Of a stretch of 64,000 bases of DNA, positions 1 to 14,138 are shown piece by piece. Position 1 is the stretch's first letter. Each line of letters begins with the position of its first letter. The translations under genes were made by a program, and so were the position numbers. The stretch is from Coenobita brevimanus (taxonomy: Eukaryota > Arthropoda > Malacostraca > Decapoda > Coenobitidae), in the NCBI GenBank assembly GCA_032717465.1, contig CM064715.1, forward strand, positions 36,451,546 through 36,515,545. Reading direction: 5' to 3'. The notes beneath the pieces are model-generated. The model searched no databases. It had not been told where the DNA came from and saw only the letters and a program-made list of their open reading frames with translations.

Positions 1-2
1 AT

Positions 3-3000
3 GAAGAAAATGATTTGTTAACCCTGCTGGAAACACACAGGGACACCGTAGCATTGCCTGGAGAACAATTAGGGTGTACTAACTTGATTAATCACATGAT
101 TAATGTGCACCCAGAAACACCACCAATTTTCGTACCAGCTTACCGCATACCACACTCCCAACGTACGCTTGCAAATCAGTATGTCGATGAAATGTTAAAA
201 CTTGGAATTATTGAGCCTTCAGTCTCCCCGTGGAATGCCCCATTATTCTTCGTGCCCAAACGAAATGGAGAAATGCGTGCGGTAGTAGATTACCGTAAAC
301 TAAATAATCACACAATCCCAGGCAGATTTCCCATGCCATTGCTAAGCGACGTTCTACAGAATATTGGTCCTGAGAATAATATATTCTCGACCATCGATCT
401 ACTAAACGGCTATTATCAGATTCCGGTATTGGAGGAGTCACGTAAATACACTGCATTTTCAACAAACAGGGGCCATTATCAATATACAAGAATGCCAATG
501 GGACTGAGGACAGCCCCAGACACATTCCAGCGTCTTATGAATTGCTTATTGTCCGGAATTTTAGGACAAGGAATATTTGTCTATCTTGACGATATTATAA
601 TCGCAACGAAAAATGTTAAGGATCATCTCAGGAAATTAGACTTACTCTTACAAAAGCTTAGTGATGCTGGTTTAAAAATTAAACTTTCTAAATGCAAATT
701 TTGCTTTAAGGAAATAAATTTCTTAGGCCACAAATTAAGTTCTGATGGTATTCACACCACTGATGACAAAATACAGGCAGTGAGAGATTTTCCTGAACCC
801 ACTACGACTGACGAAGTTAGACAATTTTTAGGTCTGGCTGGGTACTATAGGTCATTCGTACCACAGTTCTCTCATATAGCCTTTCCTCTATTCCAACTAC
901 TCAAAAAAGATGCTGTATTCCAATGGGAAGAAGAACAAAAAAGAGCATTTAACAATCTACAAATTAAACTAACAAATGCACCTTGTTTAGCATATCCAGA
1001 TTACACAAAATCATTTCTTATTTGTACAGACGCATCAGTTAAAGGATTAGGGGCTGTACTGATGCAGGAAGATAAAAGAGGAAAAAATCAACCAATTGCA
1101 TTTGCCAGCAGACAAACAAGAGGTGCAGAGAAAAATTATTGCACTACAGACTTAGAGGCACTTGCAGTGGTTTTTGCATTACAAAAGTTTCGAGATTTGG
1201 TATATGGTTACGAAATCCACTTATTCACCGACCATAAACCACTGCTGGGTATGTTTAAAGAAAAACTCCTTTCTGGGAGGAGAGCAAGATGGAAATGTAC
1301 AGTTGAAAACTACAATGTACAAATTCATTATATACAAGGTAAAATGAACATAGTAGCTGACGCATTATCTAGGAACCCGAACACAATTCAGGTCGCGGCG
1401 TTAGATCCCAAAGGAAATATCCCAAACCACGAGGATATCGCAAAGGCACAAAGACTTGACCCAATATGGTCTAAAGTTATATACAAGTTAGAAAATGGAG
1501 ATGACATACAATTACCCAAACTGCATGACCCGCTCAAACAATTCACAATGGTCAATAATACATTATACAAGATTAACTCTAAACAACCAAAACGCCAAAG
1601 AAATATTAACCAGTTGGTAGTACCTAATGACATGATACCCCAAGTATTACGAACGATACACGATAGCCCACATGCAGGACATCCTGGAAAGGATAAGACA
1701 TTTAACCAAGCCCAGCTGTTATATTACTGGCCTTCATTAAGCAACGTTGGGTCTGGTTAGTACTTGGATGGGTGACCGCCTGGGAACACCAGATGCTGTT
1801 GGCATCCCTACGTGTCAAGTGGGGTTGGTGGAGGATTAGTACCCTTCCCTGTAAAACAATTAACTCTAAGCCCTTGACCACCCCGTTTGGGATACATGGC
1901 GTCTGGCAATGAATGAATGAATGAATTACGAAAAGATATAAACAATTATATAGACAGATGCGAATCATGTGCGAAACACAAAGGATACCAAATCACACCT
2001 GCACCGATGGGTAATTACCCTGTACCACATCAACCATGGGGCGTTGTCGCTGTTGATTTACTCAAGATGCCATTATCATACAATAATAACCTATACGTAT
2101 TCGTAGCAACGGATCATTTTTCCCGTTATGTCATTTTAGCTCCAATTAAAGATAAGACAGCAGAGACAGTAGCAAAGGCAATAACAGATAATGTAATATG
2201 TCGCTTTACTACCCCAAAGGTACTAATAAGTGATAATGGAGGAGAATTTAATTCTGAGATCTTACAAGAAATATGTAAACAATACAACATCAAAAAGGTT
2301 AACGTTTTAGCCTATCACCCAGCATCGAATGAGTTGGTAGAGAGACAAAATAAAAAAGTATTAGATGTACTATGACACATTCTCAGTGAAAATTATGCAA
2401 GCTGGGATGATTGGATTCCCAGAGTAGAAGCCTCAATTAATGGATCTATAAATAAATCCATAGGTGACACACCACATTTCATTATATATGGAACAGATAA
2501 AAAACTACCATATGAGCTCCTAGAAGGTGACAGTATGCCCATATACAATTACGATGATTACTCTAAACTCCGTTTACGTGAATTCCAGGACATACACAAA
2601 AGAGTCAAAAAACAATTAACGATGTCCAAGGAAGAAATGACGGAGGCATTTAACAAGATGGCAAGAGATTCACCTATCAGCTTAGGAGACATTGTTTACG
2701 GTATCATTCATATGAGAGACAATAAATTATCCCCAAAATTTGAGGACCCATACAGAGTAATTAACATAAAAGCAAACAAAGTTTTAATTAAGTCACTGTC
2801 AAGTGGCGAAGAGAAACAAGTTCATATTGACCATTTAAAACGAGTTTCAAGGGAATTATCCAATAAATATTCAGCCTCGGATACAACCGAACAGGCGAAC
2901 GTACCTCAAGAAACCAAGCAAGAAAACAACAATGATTACAAAAAGAAATTAAGGTCATATACCAAACAATCGAACATAGGTGCAACTGTTCCAATCAAAT

Positions 3001-3056
3001 CTACAGTACATCATTTACGAGAATTAAATATCGATTTAAACTCCTTCTATAAATGA
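3..3056 (+). pseudogene. pol: Gypsy pol: reverse transcriptase, RNase H, integrase (disrupted, 5' partial)
   Basis: One continuous reading frame (frame 3) runs from the window edge to a stop at 3054-3056, apart from an inserted SINE and a single TGA at 2373-2375. In order: RT with FSTIDLLNGYYQIP (about 384-430) and the catalytic YLDD box (about 580-592); RNase H with CTDAS (about 1024-1040) and TDHKPLL (about 1230); integrase H2C2 finger with its two His at about 1660-1690 and its two Cys at about 1959-1975. The catalytic triad of the integrase is D at 2055-2057, D at 2232-2234 and E at 2340-2342, an exact D-X35-E spacing. The stop lies 11 codons after that Glu. Sequence 2376-3056 stays open in the same frame and is the usual basic pol C-terminus. 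The enzyme copies element RNA to DNA and integrates it; this copy cannot as written. Confidence 0.92.
1736..1923 (+). mobile_element. 5S-rRNA-derived SINE (SINE3-like), 5'-truncated
   Basis: Bases 1736-1804 read as the 3' part of an animal 5S rRNA gene: ATTAAGCAACGTTGGG (box A region), GGTTAGTACTTGGATGGG and GACCGCCTGGGAACACC (intermediate element and box C), then the 5S 3' end. It starts at about 5S position 46, so the whole internal Pol III control region is present. An unrelated body follows (about 1805-1905), then an ATGA/TGAA-type repeat tail at about 1908-1923. The piece sits between the His pair and Cys pair of the host element's integrase zinc finger, and the frame resumes after it. 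Family knowledge: 5S-headed SINEs with short repeat tails form the SINE3 class. No clean target-site duplication was found. Confidence 0.8.
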
Positions 3057-3151
3057 AATAACAATCAACCGTAACGCACATCATCACTATCATCGACCAC
3101 AGCATGACCATATTAGGAAATTAATAGATTTTTTTTTTTCGGTAGGTTACG

Positions 3152-4883
3152 ATGAAGGAACTTATGCTATGGATTCTCCTCTACATAGCAAGAGGATATG
3201 CGCACTTAGACCCCCAACACATAGTACGACAAGGATGCCTCATAGCTCCAACGGCCACGACTACAGTCGTTAAGGACGTCATGAGTACTGAAATAAGTCT
3301 AGATTACTTGTATGAATTACCTACTTATCTAGACAGCCTTGCGACGCCGATGCGAACTCTGGACTTCATGATAGGAAATTATGTTTCACAAGCACATAAC
3401 GCAAAGGAAGTGAATGAAATGATAAAGTTAGCGAAATGGAAACTAGAACAGGCAAAGTCATCTATGCTCATCATGATCCAAGATCTCCCATCTTATGGAA
3501 CGGAGGTACTGAGCGACAGGAACAACATCACACGTACTCGCCAAAAGCACGGTTTGTTCGACCTGGGTGGCACAGTTCTTGGGAACATCTTTGGATTGGC
3601 TACAGAGGATGACCTTAAAGAAATAAACAACAAATTTAATAAAATAGCTCAGATACTAACACACCAAGATAAATTCATCACAGGACAGAACTCAGCAATG
3701 AAGACAATTGTGAAAAATCTGAAAAAGGCAGAAAACATAGCTCTCGAGAGTGTAGATAAAATAAATGAAATGGAAGGAAACATTACAATTTTCCAACACT
3801 TCTCCATCATCACAGAACATATTGACACGATTCTACTACAATTAGAGAACACTAGAGATCATTTCAGGGCACTTATGCAAGGAATTTCGAATGCTGGTGA
3901 TGGCAAGATCACAATTGACTTACTCCCAGTTCATGAGCTACGTCAGATAATTAGTCAAGGCATACATAAACATAAATTGAAGCCGTTGTTCCGCAGTTGG
4001 GAATTCATGCAATATTATCCATATTTAGAAGCAACACTAACACCAACATCAGTGGTAGTTCATGTACCATTCATAACTGAAGACCTGTTCACAGTATACC
4101 AAATACATCCCTTCCCCTATAAAAATAACAACACTTTGGTCATCATCAACATCAACACAGACACCGAACTCATCATGGTCTCCAAGAGACGGGACACTGT
4201 CACTTTCGCAAGTGAATCAACGATTGAACGAAAGTGCCGCACATCCTTACATGCTGTTCATCTTTGTCCTGCGTACATTTTCACGTTTCAGCCTACTGAT
4301 ACAGTCCCTTGTGAAATGGCTATCATCAGAAATGACAATATTCATAATTATTGCAACTTCATTTTTGCTCCATATAAACTTGTACACCATCAACGCATTG
4401 GACACTCACAGTTTTTTTTATTTCACTCATAACACATCAGTTTACATAGTCTGTCCAGATATACCACCATCTCATACTTCAGCCTCAGGATTATACACAG
4501 CACCAGACTACTGTGCGGTATTTACACCAGCCATGTCTACTTTATCCACCATCAATCACTACGCCATTCTCAGTCATACACACAAACATTTCCACCCACT
4601 GCCTGATATGGACTTAAACATGAGCACAAGTATTAAGTTGACTTCACCTAAGTTTGAAACTATGCAGCTGATCAATGAATCAATGAAGCCCTGGGAAGAT
4701 TTGAGTTTGAGTATGTTCAACCCATATTATGTGTATAGCCCAGCACCTACTGTCTTTATAATCTTCTGCATTGTATTTGCAGTACTGCTGTTCGCAATGC
4801 ACAGAATGCATGCAAGAATTGCTAATTTGGAGTCAGTATTTAGTGGGGGGAGAGTTAACATCCAAGTTAACCCCCCTGAATGA
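3152..4883 (+). pseudogene. env: Gypsy envelope, F-protein-like fusion glycoprotein (frameshifted)
   Basis: The first open part (3152-4432) starts with a hydrophobic signal-like stretch. A basic dibasic-type cleavage site (RTRQKHG, about 3535-3555) is followed directly by a Gly-rich hydrophobic segment like a fusion peptide, and then a long helical, heptad-like region. This is the plan of baculovirus-F-like envelopes of errantiviruses. The reading frame changes near a T-run at about 4411-4418. The other frame (open 4212-4883) carries the distal ectodomain, a membrane-spanning segment at about 4736-4800 (Phe/Ile/Val-rich) and a short tail. The protein would mediate membrane fusion at the cell surface. 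The frame break separates ectodomain from anchor. The start is the first Met after pol, which ends 95 bases upstream. Confidence 0.82.
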
Positions 4884-4888
4884 AGTGT
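4842..4888 (+). promoter_or_regulatory. Candidate polypurine tract and 3' LTR start, palindromic
   Basis: A purine run AGTGGGGGGAGA (4842-4853) is followed by GTTAAC, a six-base gap and GTTAAC again, then a C-run. The G-run, GTTAAC, GTTAAC and C-run together form a near-perfect inverted repeat. Known Gypsy LTRs begin with AGTTAAC right after the polypurine tract, so plus-strand DNA priming here is a reasonable inference. The env frame would overlap the LTR by about 30 bases. Confidence 0.5.
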
Positions 4889-6592
4889 ACATATTTTGTA
4901 TATAGTATTAATTATATATATAAATATATATAATACAAAGAAGAATGACCCATGTATGGCATACCAGTACCATTATCTTTAAATGAAATATCAATAACTC
5001 TTTCCATAATCTTAATTTTAAACTATTTTTTTTTCTTGCATGTATGCATTTCACTACAATAACCCAAGTACATACTGTATTATAGTTAAATAGTTTACTT
5101 TTTATACAATTATTCAAATATGTATACAACTTGTTTAAAATGTAATATTACTGGATAATTACTATTTACTATGAATTTTATATGTACACAATATTATAAT
5201 CAATATTATGTACTAATAGATTAGCATATGTCAATAATAATTGCTGTCGGAGGACCTTCAGCTGCGTGGGCCGAGCAATGTTATGAGTCCATATTATATT
5301 TACAAATCATAATAGATAGATAGATAAATAGACAGATAGACAGCTCTATGCGAGCCTGGGAATGGGAAATGATCTTGCAAGTTAAACTGAGGAAAAGCTG
5401 ACGACAGATTAGGAAGTAGCAAGTCAGGAGATGATGCAGTTAGTTTGTCAGCGAAACAGCAGGAGAACAAAGCCTAGTGACCATACACACACATACACAC
5501 ATACTCACACACAGGCTTCTAGAACTTTCCAACCACAGTGAACACACGTGACACGACCCCTGTTTCACCAGAATTTAGGAAAGAGAGCTCAGAAGGAGAG
5601 AGGCCATAGAATCGGCAGGTAGTGGGGAGAAAGGCTTAGCAACTTGGGAGAGAGAGAGAGAGAGAGAGCGAGACAGGGAGGTAGCTAGCTGGACTCTACT
5701 TATACTCACTCGTGTGTGAGAGACTGTTAATATTTCCAAGACAAATAAAATAGTCCCATACTCTTCTTTACCTCTCCTGTCATTGCATGACAAATGGGAA
5801 CCACGATTATCTACTTACAAACAACTCAAGTATAACAACCGCTCGTCCACAGGTCTAATAGATAACTTCTCTACAAGTAACTACAAAGTCTTTTTATGAC
5901 ACTAGCACCCAGACTCCACTAGACTACAGTTCTCCAGGCTCCCAGCCTTCGTTGGTGATACACTACATTCATTGACCAGTATTTCCTTTTCGTTTTCCTA
6001 GACTTAAGAGTTTAGTTAAGGTGCTTTTCCTAGGCGTAAGAATTTAGCTTTTGAGTGAGTGAGTGAGTACGATTTCTTTATTTGAATTCATTTGAAATGT
6101 GACGTTAAATTTATTTCTTTGTAATCAATAAATTTAACAGTTCTTTTTCTTGAGCTTAATGTAATGTAAACTCGTGTTTCATTTCTCCACAATTAAGCTT
6201 ATTTCCTTTATGGCTCCTAGCTTGCATAAACGTTTTGCCATTCATAACCGGTACTTAGGCCAGACTTGTTGTATTAAGCTTAAAATCCGTTGTGCCTCCT
6301 AGGAGTTACACATCAGCAAGAACCTGATATTATTAATAGTATTAGTTATTTATTGTCAGGGGTGAAGTAACTTTCTCCAGAGGCTAACAGTACTAATAAA
6401 CAGCAATTGAGTAATTAGTCTCTGCTGTTTACTGTTGAGAAAGTTTATAAATTCTCATTCTTAGAGAATCGTGCGAAGCAAGCCAGCGTAAAGTAATCAT
6501 TGCTTGATTTAGCAAGACAATTCTTGTTCCTGCTGTTCAGTATTATTGAACATTATCTTTTAATTTTGCATTTATATTAAAAACCCCGTGAC
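4884..6592. other. Gene-free stretch, possibly mostly 3' LTR of the Gypsy element
   Basis: No coding signal is visible. AT-rich DNA holds a (GATA)-type stretch (about 5311-5342), short CA runs (about 5482-5512), a GA run (about 5648-5668) and a polyadenylation-type AATAAA near 6126. A GTAACT at about 6367-6372 could be the LTR end if the LTR starts at about 4853, giving about 1.5 kb. The 5' LTR needed to prove this is outside the window. Confidence 0.35.
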
Positions 6593-9245
<2,653 letters not shown>

Positions 9246-9296
9246 TGCCTTAATGACCAGGGACATCGGCCCCAATGGTCGATAGGAAAAAAGAAT
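9246..9296 (+). repeat. Short dispersed module next to a TA array (copy 1, partial)
   Basis: Matches, on the opposite strand, the sequence at 61525-61578 (shared GCCTTAATGACCAGGG, GGCCCCAAT and GTCGATAGG). Both copies lie against TA-rich arrays. The hairpin (GGGGC/GCCCC) in the other copy is weakened here. Function unknown. Confidence 0.6.
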
Positions 9297-9562
9297 GTCA
9301 CGATTTCACTTTTATGCATGGTCGTGTAAAGAGCAGACGTACGTTCTGAGTTCTCCTCTAGCTTGTAAGGCTGCCTCATCTTGCACTTAGTGTGAATAAA
9401 GTTATGTTAGCTAGTTCTATTATTATAATATTTCTATATCTGTGTATTGAGATTGCCTTTGCTTATTCACCTCTGGAGTGTACCCCCACTGATCGTTCTG
9501 TGGTGTGAGTTTACACAGGCACGTCCTTCCGAGAGTGGTTTGAGAGGGTAACCTTAGGCTAC
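9297..9562. other. Unassigned stretch before the RNase-H-type LINE
   Basis: Nothing recognisable as coding was seen. It may include the 5' untranslated region of the LINE whose ORF1 remnants begin near 9563. An AATAAA occurs near 9398. Confidence 0.4.
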
Positions 9563-9763
9563 GTGTTTCTTCCCCGGGTACTTTGTCCCTTGTTCGGTTT
9601 TCTCCTTCTTCCTTGTTCCCCCGTGAGGGGGAAGTGGTTCCTATGGCGGATGCCCCTACTGCCTTCCCCTCCCCCCTTCAGGGGGGCGATGGAGATTGTC
9701 GTGACCTACCCCCGACTGTTTCACGGACAGACTGCCCCCAGACCGAACAGCCACTGACGCTCC

Positions 9764-10560
9764 ATGCTGAATATAAATGTTCATAACGCGTCGTTTGTCC
9801 TGATTCATGCGGTTTGTTCTACTCCCCTGTCCAGCCTCATTCCCTTCATCATCAATAAAGTGATTGATGGCTGTGCTGGTGAGGTAGTGCAACTGAAAAA
9901 TCTTGCTAGTGAGGACCATCTTGTAAGGAATGTCAATTCATACCAGGTCAAGGATCTCCTTAAACTGAGCAAGTTCCATTGTTATGATGTTGAGACCAAG
10001 ACCCCGCAATCCATGATTACTGCATGGGTGTTATCACCTGCAAGGATCTAGTGGTTATGGAGGGAGATGACATTGTTCAGGAACAAGCTTAGCAAGATTT
10101 TATAGATGCTTGATTCATTACCAAATTCTCGTTGCGCAGGAGGACGATGATCTCAAATGTTACCTTGACTTTAGGCAAAGTTTCTTTACCTTCCAGCGTT
10201 AAAACTGGTTACGAAATTGTCAACGTAAGACCCTACATCCCCAACCTCCTTCGTTGCTCAAAATGCCAGATTTATGGGCATCATGAAAAGACTTGTGGGG
10301 CTTCTAACTTGGTGTTTGGCAAGCATGCGGTCGTACGTCATTCTGCTGATCACTGTACAGCCGAGACTGAGTGTTGCTCTCACTGCAAGGGTGCTCACTC
10401 CACTTCCTCAAGGGTTTGTCCCAAGTGGAAGGAGGAGAAAGAGATCTGCACAGTGAAGGCATTTGAGGGCATTTCTTATTACGATGCTAGGAAGATGAAG
10501 GAGCTGCATGCGCTCCCAAGCCTGATGTCTCCCATGCATCGGCGGTTGTGTCCCGTCCCG
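9764..10560 (+). pseudogene. LINE J1 ORF1 (gag-like, zinc-knuckle nucleic-acid-binding protein)
   Basis: An N-terminal part (9764-10051) fits the RNA-binding domain that precedes the knuckles in Jockey-type ORF1 proteins. The second part (10132 onward) ends in RPYIPNLLRCSKC, then a CX2CX4HX4C knuckle (about 10258-10300). A degraded second knuckle with HSADHC follows (about 10330-10356), then a third, CSHCKGAHSTSSRVCPKW (about 10378-10430). At least one stop and a frame change lie between 10050 and 10132. The protein would coat the LINE RNA. Frame is lost after about 10510. Confidence 0.8.
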
Positions 10561-10994
10561 TCATGTGCATCATGGAGACACAGACTGACCTTTCGTTTGC
10601 TCCTCATGCCATGCACCCTACCTCTCAGTCTCACCCTCCTGTACGCTCCAACTCTCTTACAGACATCTCTTTTTCTTCTTCCTACTTTCAGGCTGCTGCT
10701 GCTCCTTCACAGTCAGTGCAGCTAGAACCAAAGTCTGACAAGTTTGAAAATAGTTAATTTGACTACTCTCAGCAAGCTGGCACATCTTAACATGTTCTTC
10801 CTGCTCCTATTTCAGCGAGGGAGAGAAGGGTAAACTCTTCCCTGGGGGACTCTGGGAGCCTCACTGTTGATGACAAAATGGAGGTTTCTGTCAGCAAGCA
10901 CCGGGATAGGTCCCCCAGTAGTTGCTCGCCTGTTGGCAGGTGGCATAAACAAAATAAGAACACTGGACATCCTCGTAAATCTTAAACCGCCACA

Positions 10995-13900
10995 TTCCCT
11001 GTGTTACAATGGAATTGTAGGACTCTTGGGAATAAATTACATAATATAGCAATCTTGCTTTCTATACACAGGCCAGACATTTGTTTACAGGAGACACGCT
11101 TGGTGGATCATCCTGATCCCATTTCAAACACTACCATTCGTACAGAAGATATGATGGTCACGGAGTTGCCATATACACACACAAATCACACCCACAAACG
11201 TACAGTAAGTAGTTCTAAATTCTAGTCTGGAAGCTGTCGCATGCAGAGTAGAATTTAATAACATTTTGCTCTTTCTACTGTCCACCACATGGTCCCATTG
11301 ATAGTGTTGCTTTGAATTCACTATCTGAACATCTTCCGGGGAGTAAGTTAATGTTGGGTGACTTTAACGCCCATCACAATCAATGGGGTAGCTTGAGGTT
11401 GAATGGTCGTGGGGAGCAAGTAGCCGACCTAATACTACAGTCCAACCTCTGTCTTCTGAACGATGGTAGAGTGACTCGTGTAGATGATAGCACTGGTGTC
11501 TTATCTCTTGCTTACCCAGGTATAAATCAAGATTTCTCATGGGACACTTATGACGACTCCTTGGGAAGTGATCATTTACCCATCTGTTTTTCTTATACAC
11601 ACGACATTGTTTCGGACCCTCTACTTCCAAAGTTTAACTATAAGAAAGCAGACTGGGGAGCTTTCTCAAGAATCGCCGATTTAGATATATATATGGGGAG
11701 ACCATAGATGTTAAGGTTGAAAATTTAACCAATTCAATAATACACATGGCTAATGCTGCTATTCCCAAGACTTCTACAGTTCCAGCGAAGCATAGAGCTC
11801 ATTGGTGGATGCCGGATTGCCGACAAGCATTAAGGAAACGCAATAGGAAATACAGGATTATTTGATAGCCCAGAAAGGACAATTTTATTGCATGCAAATA
11901 GGCATGGGCTGAGGCAAGGAGAATAATAAGAAGAGCAAAACGTGACTCCTGGAGGTCTTTTGTGTTTACGGTGAATCGTTCTTCTCCGCTCAGTAAAGTC
12001 TGGTCCACCATTAATATATTAAACAATAAATGCCCTAACATCCCTGTGACCACCTTGCAGGTGAACAACAACACCATCTTTGATGATCCCGTGGACGTTG
12101 TCACCATCCTCGCAAGGAATTATTCTCGGGTAAGTAGCTCAGCCAGTTATGACCCGCGTTTTCATAAATGCATGGCTGAGCTACAGGTGTTAGACTTTGC
12201 CACAGAAGACATAGACTCCCCATACAACCAACAGTTTACGTTTGATGAACTTCTTGCCCTTACATCCTGTAAAGACACCAGTCCTGGACTAAACACCATC
12301 ACTTATGGTATGATCCAGCATCGTAATCAGGTCAAACTGATTAAGCTGTTAGCACTGTACAATGAGCTTTGGACATCCCGAACATTCCCAGACTCATGGC
12401 ACTTTGCACAAGTCATACCGATACCCAAAGAGGCTGGTCGTCTTATGAATCCCACTTCATTTCGTCCTTTTGCATTGACTTCTTGTCTATGTAAGGTCAT
12501 GGAACGAATGGTTAACAATAGTCTTCTTTTTCTGTAGAGTCAAAGAAATTGTTAAATGATCAACAATGTGGCTTCCGTAAATACAGGAATTTACGAGATC
12601 ATTTAATGCATTTGGAGCATTGTATTTCAGAGGCATTTGCCAATAAAGAATTTCTGATAGGGGTGTTCTTTGACATCGATAAGCCCTATGACATGGTGAC
12701 TCGGTATACTAATGAAGCTCTATGCTGATGGTTTAAGAGGTAATGTGCCTATATTTATTTCCAGTTTCTTAAAGGACAGAACTTCCTCTGTCAAAATGCT
12801 CCATAATGTAACACTGGATATATTTATCCAGAAAAACGGAGTGCCACAGGGAAGTGTGCTTAGTCCAACTTTATTTAGTATTATGATCAATGACATTCTG
12901 TCATCAGTTCCCATCCCAAGATATGTTACAAACCCAGTCTGTGCTGACGATTGTGAAATATGACACTATTCCCATAATGCACAATTTTTGGCTAGGCAGA
13001 CTCAAGCAGCTCTTGGCTCCATCCACCAATAGGCCTTGCTGTGGGAACTTAAGATCCCTGAGTGTGCTGCGGTAGTTTTCACTAATCACAACGTCCCCAA
13101 CTTGCATTTAACTTTGGATAATCAGGCGGTACCTTCTCCAAATTCTGTAAAGTTTTTGGCCTTCCACTTTGATCACAGATTGAATTTTGAACTTCACATT
13201 AATAATTTGCTTGCTCGCCATGATAAATCACTAAATGTCCTCAAGTACCTAGCGGGTACTACTTGGGATGCCAATGGAAAATCTTTATTAACGGTGTATA
13301 AATGGTGTATAAGTCCCTTATTCGATCCAACCTAGACTACGGCGCACAGCTGTATGGCTCAGCATCTGATGCCACATTGAAAAGGTTGAATGTGTTGCAA
13401 AATAAATGTTTGCAAATGTGTCTTGGAGCCGTCCGGTGTACCCGTGTAGCTCGAATGGAAGTGGAGGCGAATATGCCTCACCTCTGAATTCACCACAACC
13501 ACCTGGCCTTGTCCTATGGATTTAGAACGTTTAGGAAAAGTAATATTGGCAATGTGGCCTGTACCTCCCCCCCTGCATCAATAACACCATCTTCGTGGGG
13601 GATGATTCTGTCACTTGCCATTGGCCTTCACTTACTGACTCAGAAGCTTGGTTTGGACTTCAGCAACTGTGACAAGTTGGTGATTAAAAATATAGCCCCT
13701 TGGGAGCCGCCTGGCTTTACTGTTAATGTATCATTGTTCCCAGAATCAAAGACCAAGGCGCCGGAGGTGGAGGTCCACCACTAGTTTCGTAACATCATTG
13801 TGGATTACTTGGGGTCCCACCATTTGTACACCAATGGCTCCAAGTTCAGTGAATGCGTGGGTGCTAGTGTATGGTCGACTTGTTCCCACAGGTATCGGTT

Positions 13901-14138
13901 GCCGACTCATATATCTGTGTTTACCCCCGAACTTTTTGCTATTGATAAAGCCATAGACTATGCTCTAAATCTAGGCACGACTCGTTTGTCATATTTTTAT
14001 ATTCAAAATCAGCCTTTCAGGCGATTGCATCTTGTACTACAGAATCGCACAAGATCCAGGGCTACATTGTTAACAAATTGCATGCATGCAACAAGTCCTT
14101 CATGCTGATCTGGGTGCCTGGTCATTTTCGTATCTATA
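10995..14138 (+). pseudogene. LINE J1 ORF2 (endonuclease, RT, RNase H), multiply frameshifted
   Basis: Endonuclease pieces: LQWNCRTLGNK and CLQETRL (about 11001-11105), then GDFNAHHNQWGS (about 11356) and GSDHLPICF (about 11565). RT: fingers at about 12225-12530 (DTSPGLNTI, RPFALTS), FRKYRNLRDH at about 12575, FFDID at about 12668, [15 protein letters not shown] at about 12835-12880, and a degenerate catalytic box CADDCE at about 12940. A C-terminal connection (YGSASDATLKRLNVLQNKC) is at about 13350-13410. RNase H starts at about 13810 (YTNGSK, ELFAIDKAIDYA) and breaks off after WVPGH at 14138. At least six frame changes or stops are present, so this is long dead. Confidence 0.85.

Larger units (their letters stand above)
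1..4883 (+). mobile_element. Ty3/Gypsy retrotransposon with envelope (errantivirus-like), 5' end outside window
   Basis: Order pol (protease-distal part) then env, all on the plus strand, is the layout of insect errantivirus-type Gypsy elements. The window opens inside pol, so gag, protease and the 5' LTR lie to the left. Visible are RT, RNase H, integrase, a pol C-terminal tail and an F-like envelope reading frame. Breaks seen: a SINE insertion at about 1736-1923, one in-frame stop at 2373-2375 and a frame change near 4400-4430 in env. Base composition is AT-rich, unlike the GC-rich Gypsy element at 42-52 kb, so this is a different lineage. The purine-rich tract at 4842-4853 probably marks the 3' LTR junction. 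Element class is well supported; the exact clade is inferred. Confidence 0.9.
9563..14138 (+). mobile_element. Jockey-superfamily LINE with RNase H (family J1, copy 1, left part)
   Basis: Order: gag-like ORF1 with zinc knuckles, endonuclease, RT and RNase H, all plus strand and all frame-broken. The sequence stops in the middle of the RNase H domain at 14138 and resumes at about 18001, after a minus-strand LINE insertion. Comparison with the minus-strand copy at 61.9-64.0 kb confirms this. RNase H after RT in a two-ORF LINE fits the R1/LOA/I-type side of the Jockey superfamily. The 5' limit is approximate. Confidence 0.85.

Noticed and set aside
1736..1804. Genuine 5S rRNA gene
   Set aside because: The first ~45 bases of 5S are absent and the sequence continues into an unrelated body with a repeat tail, as in a SINE.
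5641..5793. Ser-Leu repeat frame on the minus strand
   Set aside because: Produced by a short GA run; no further support.
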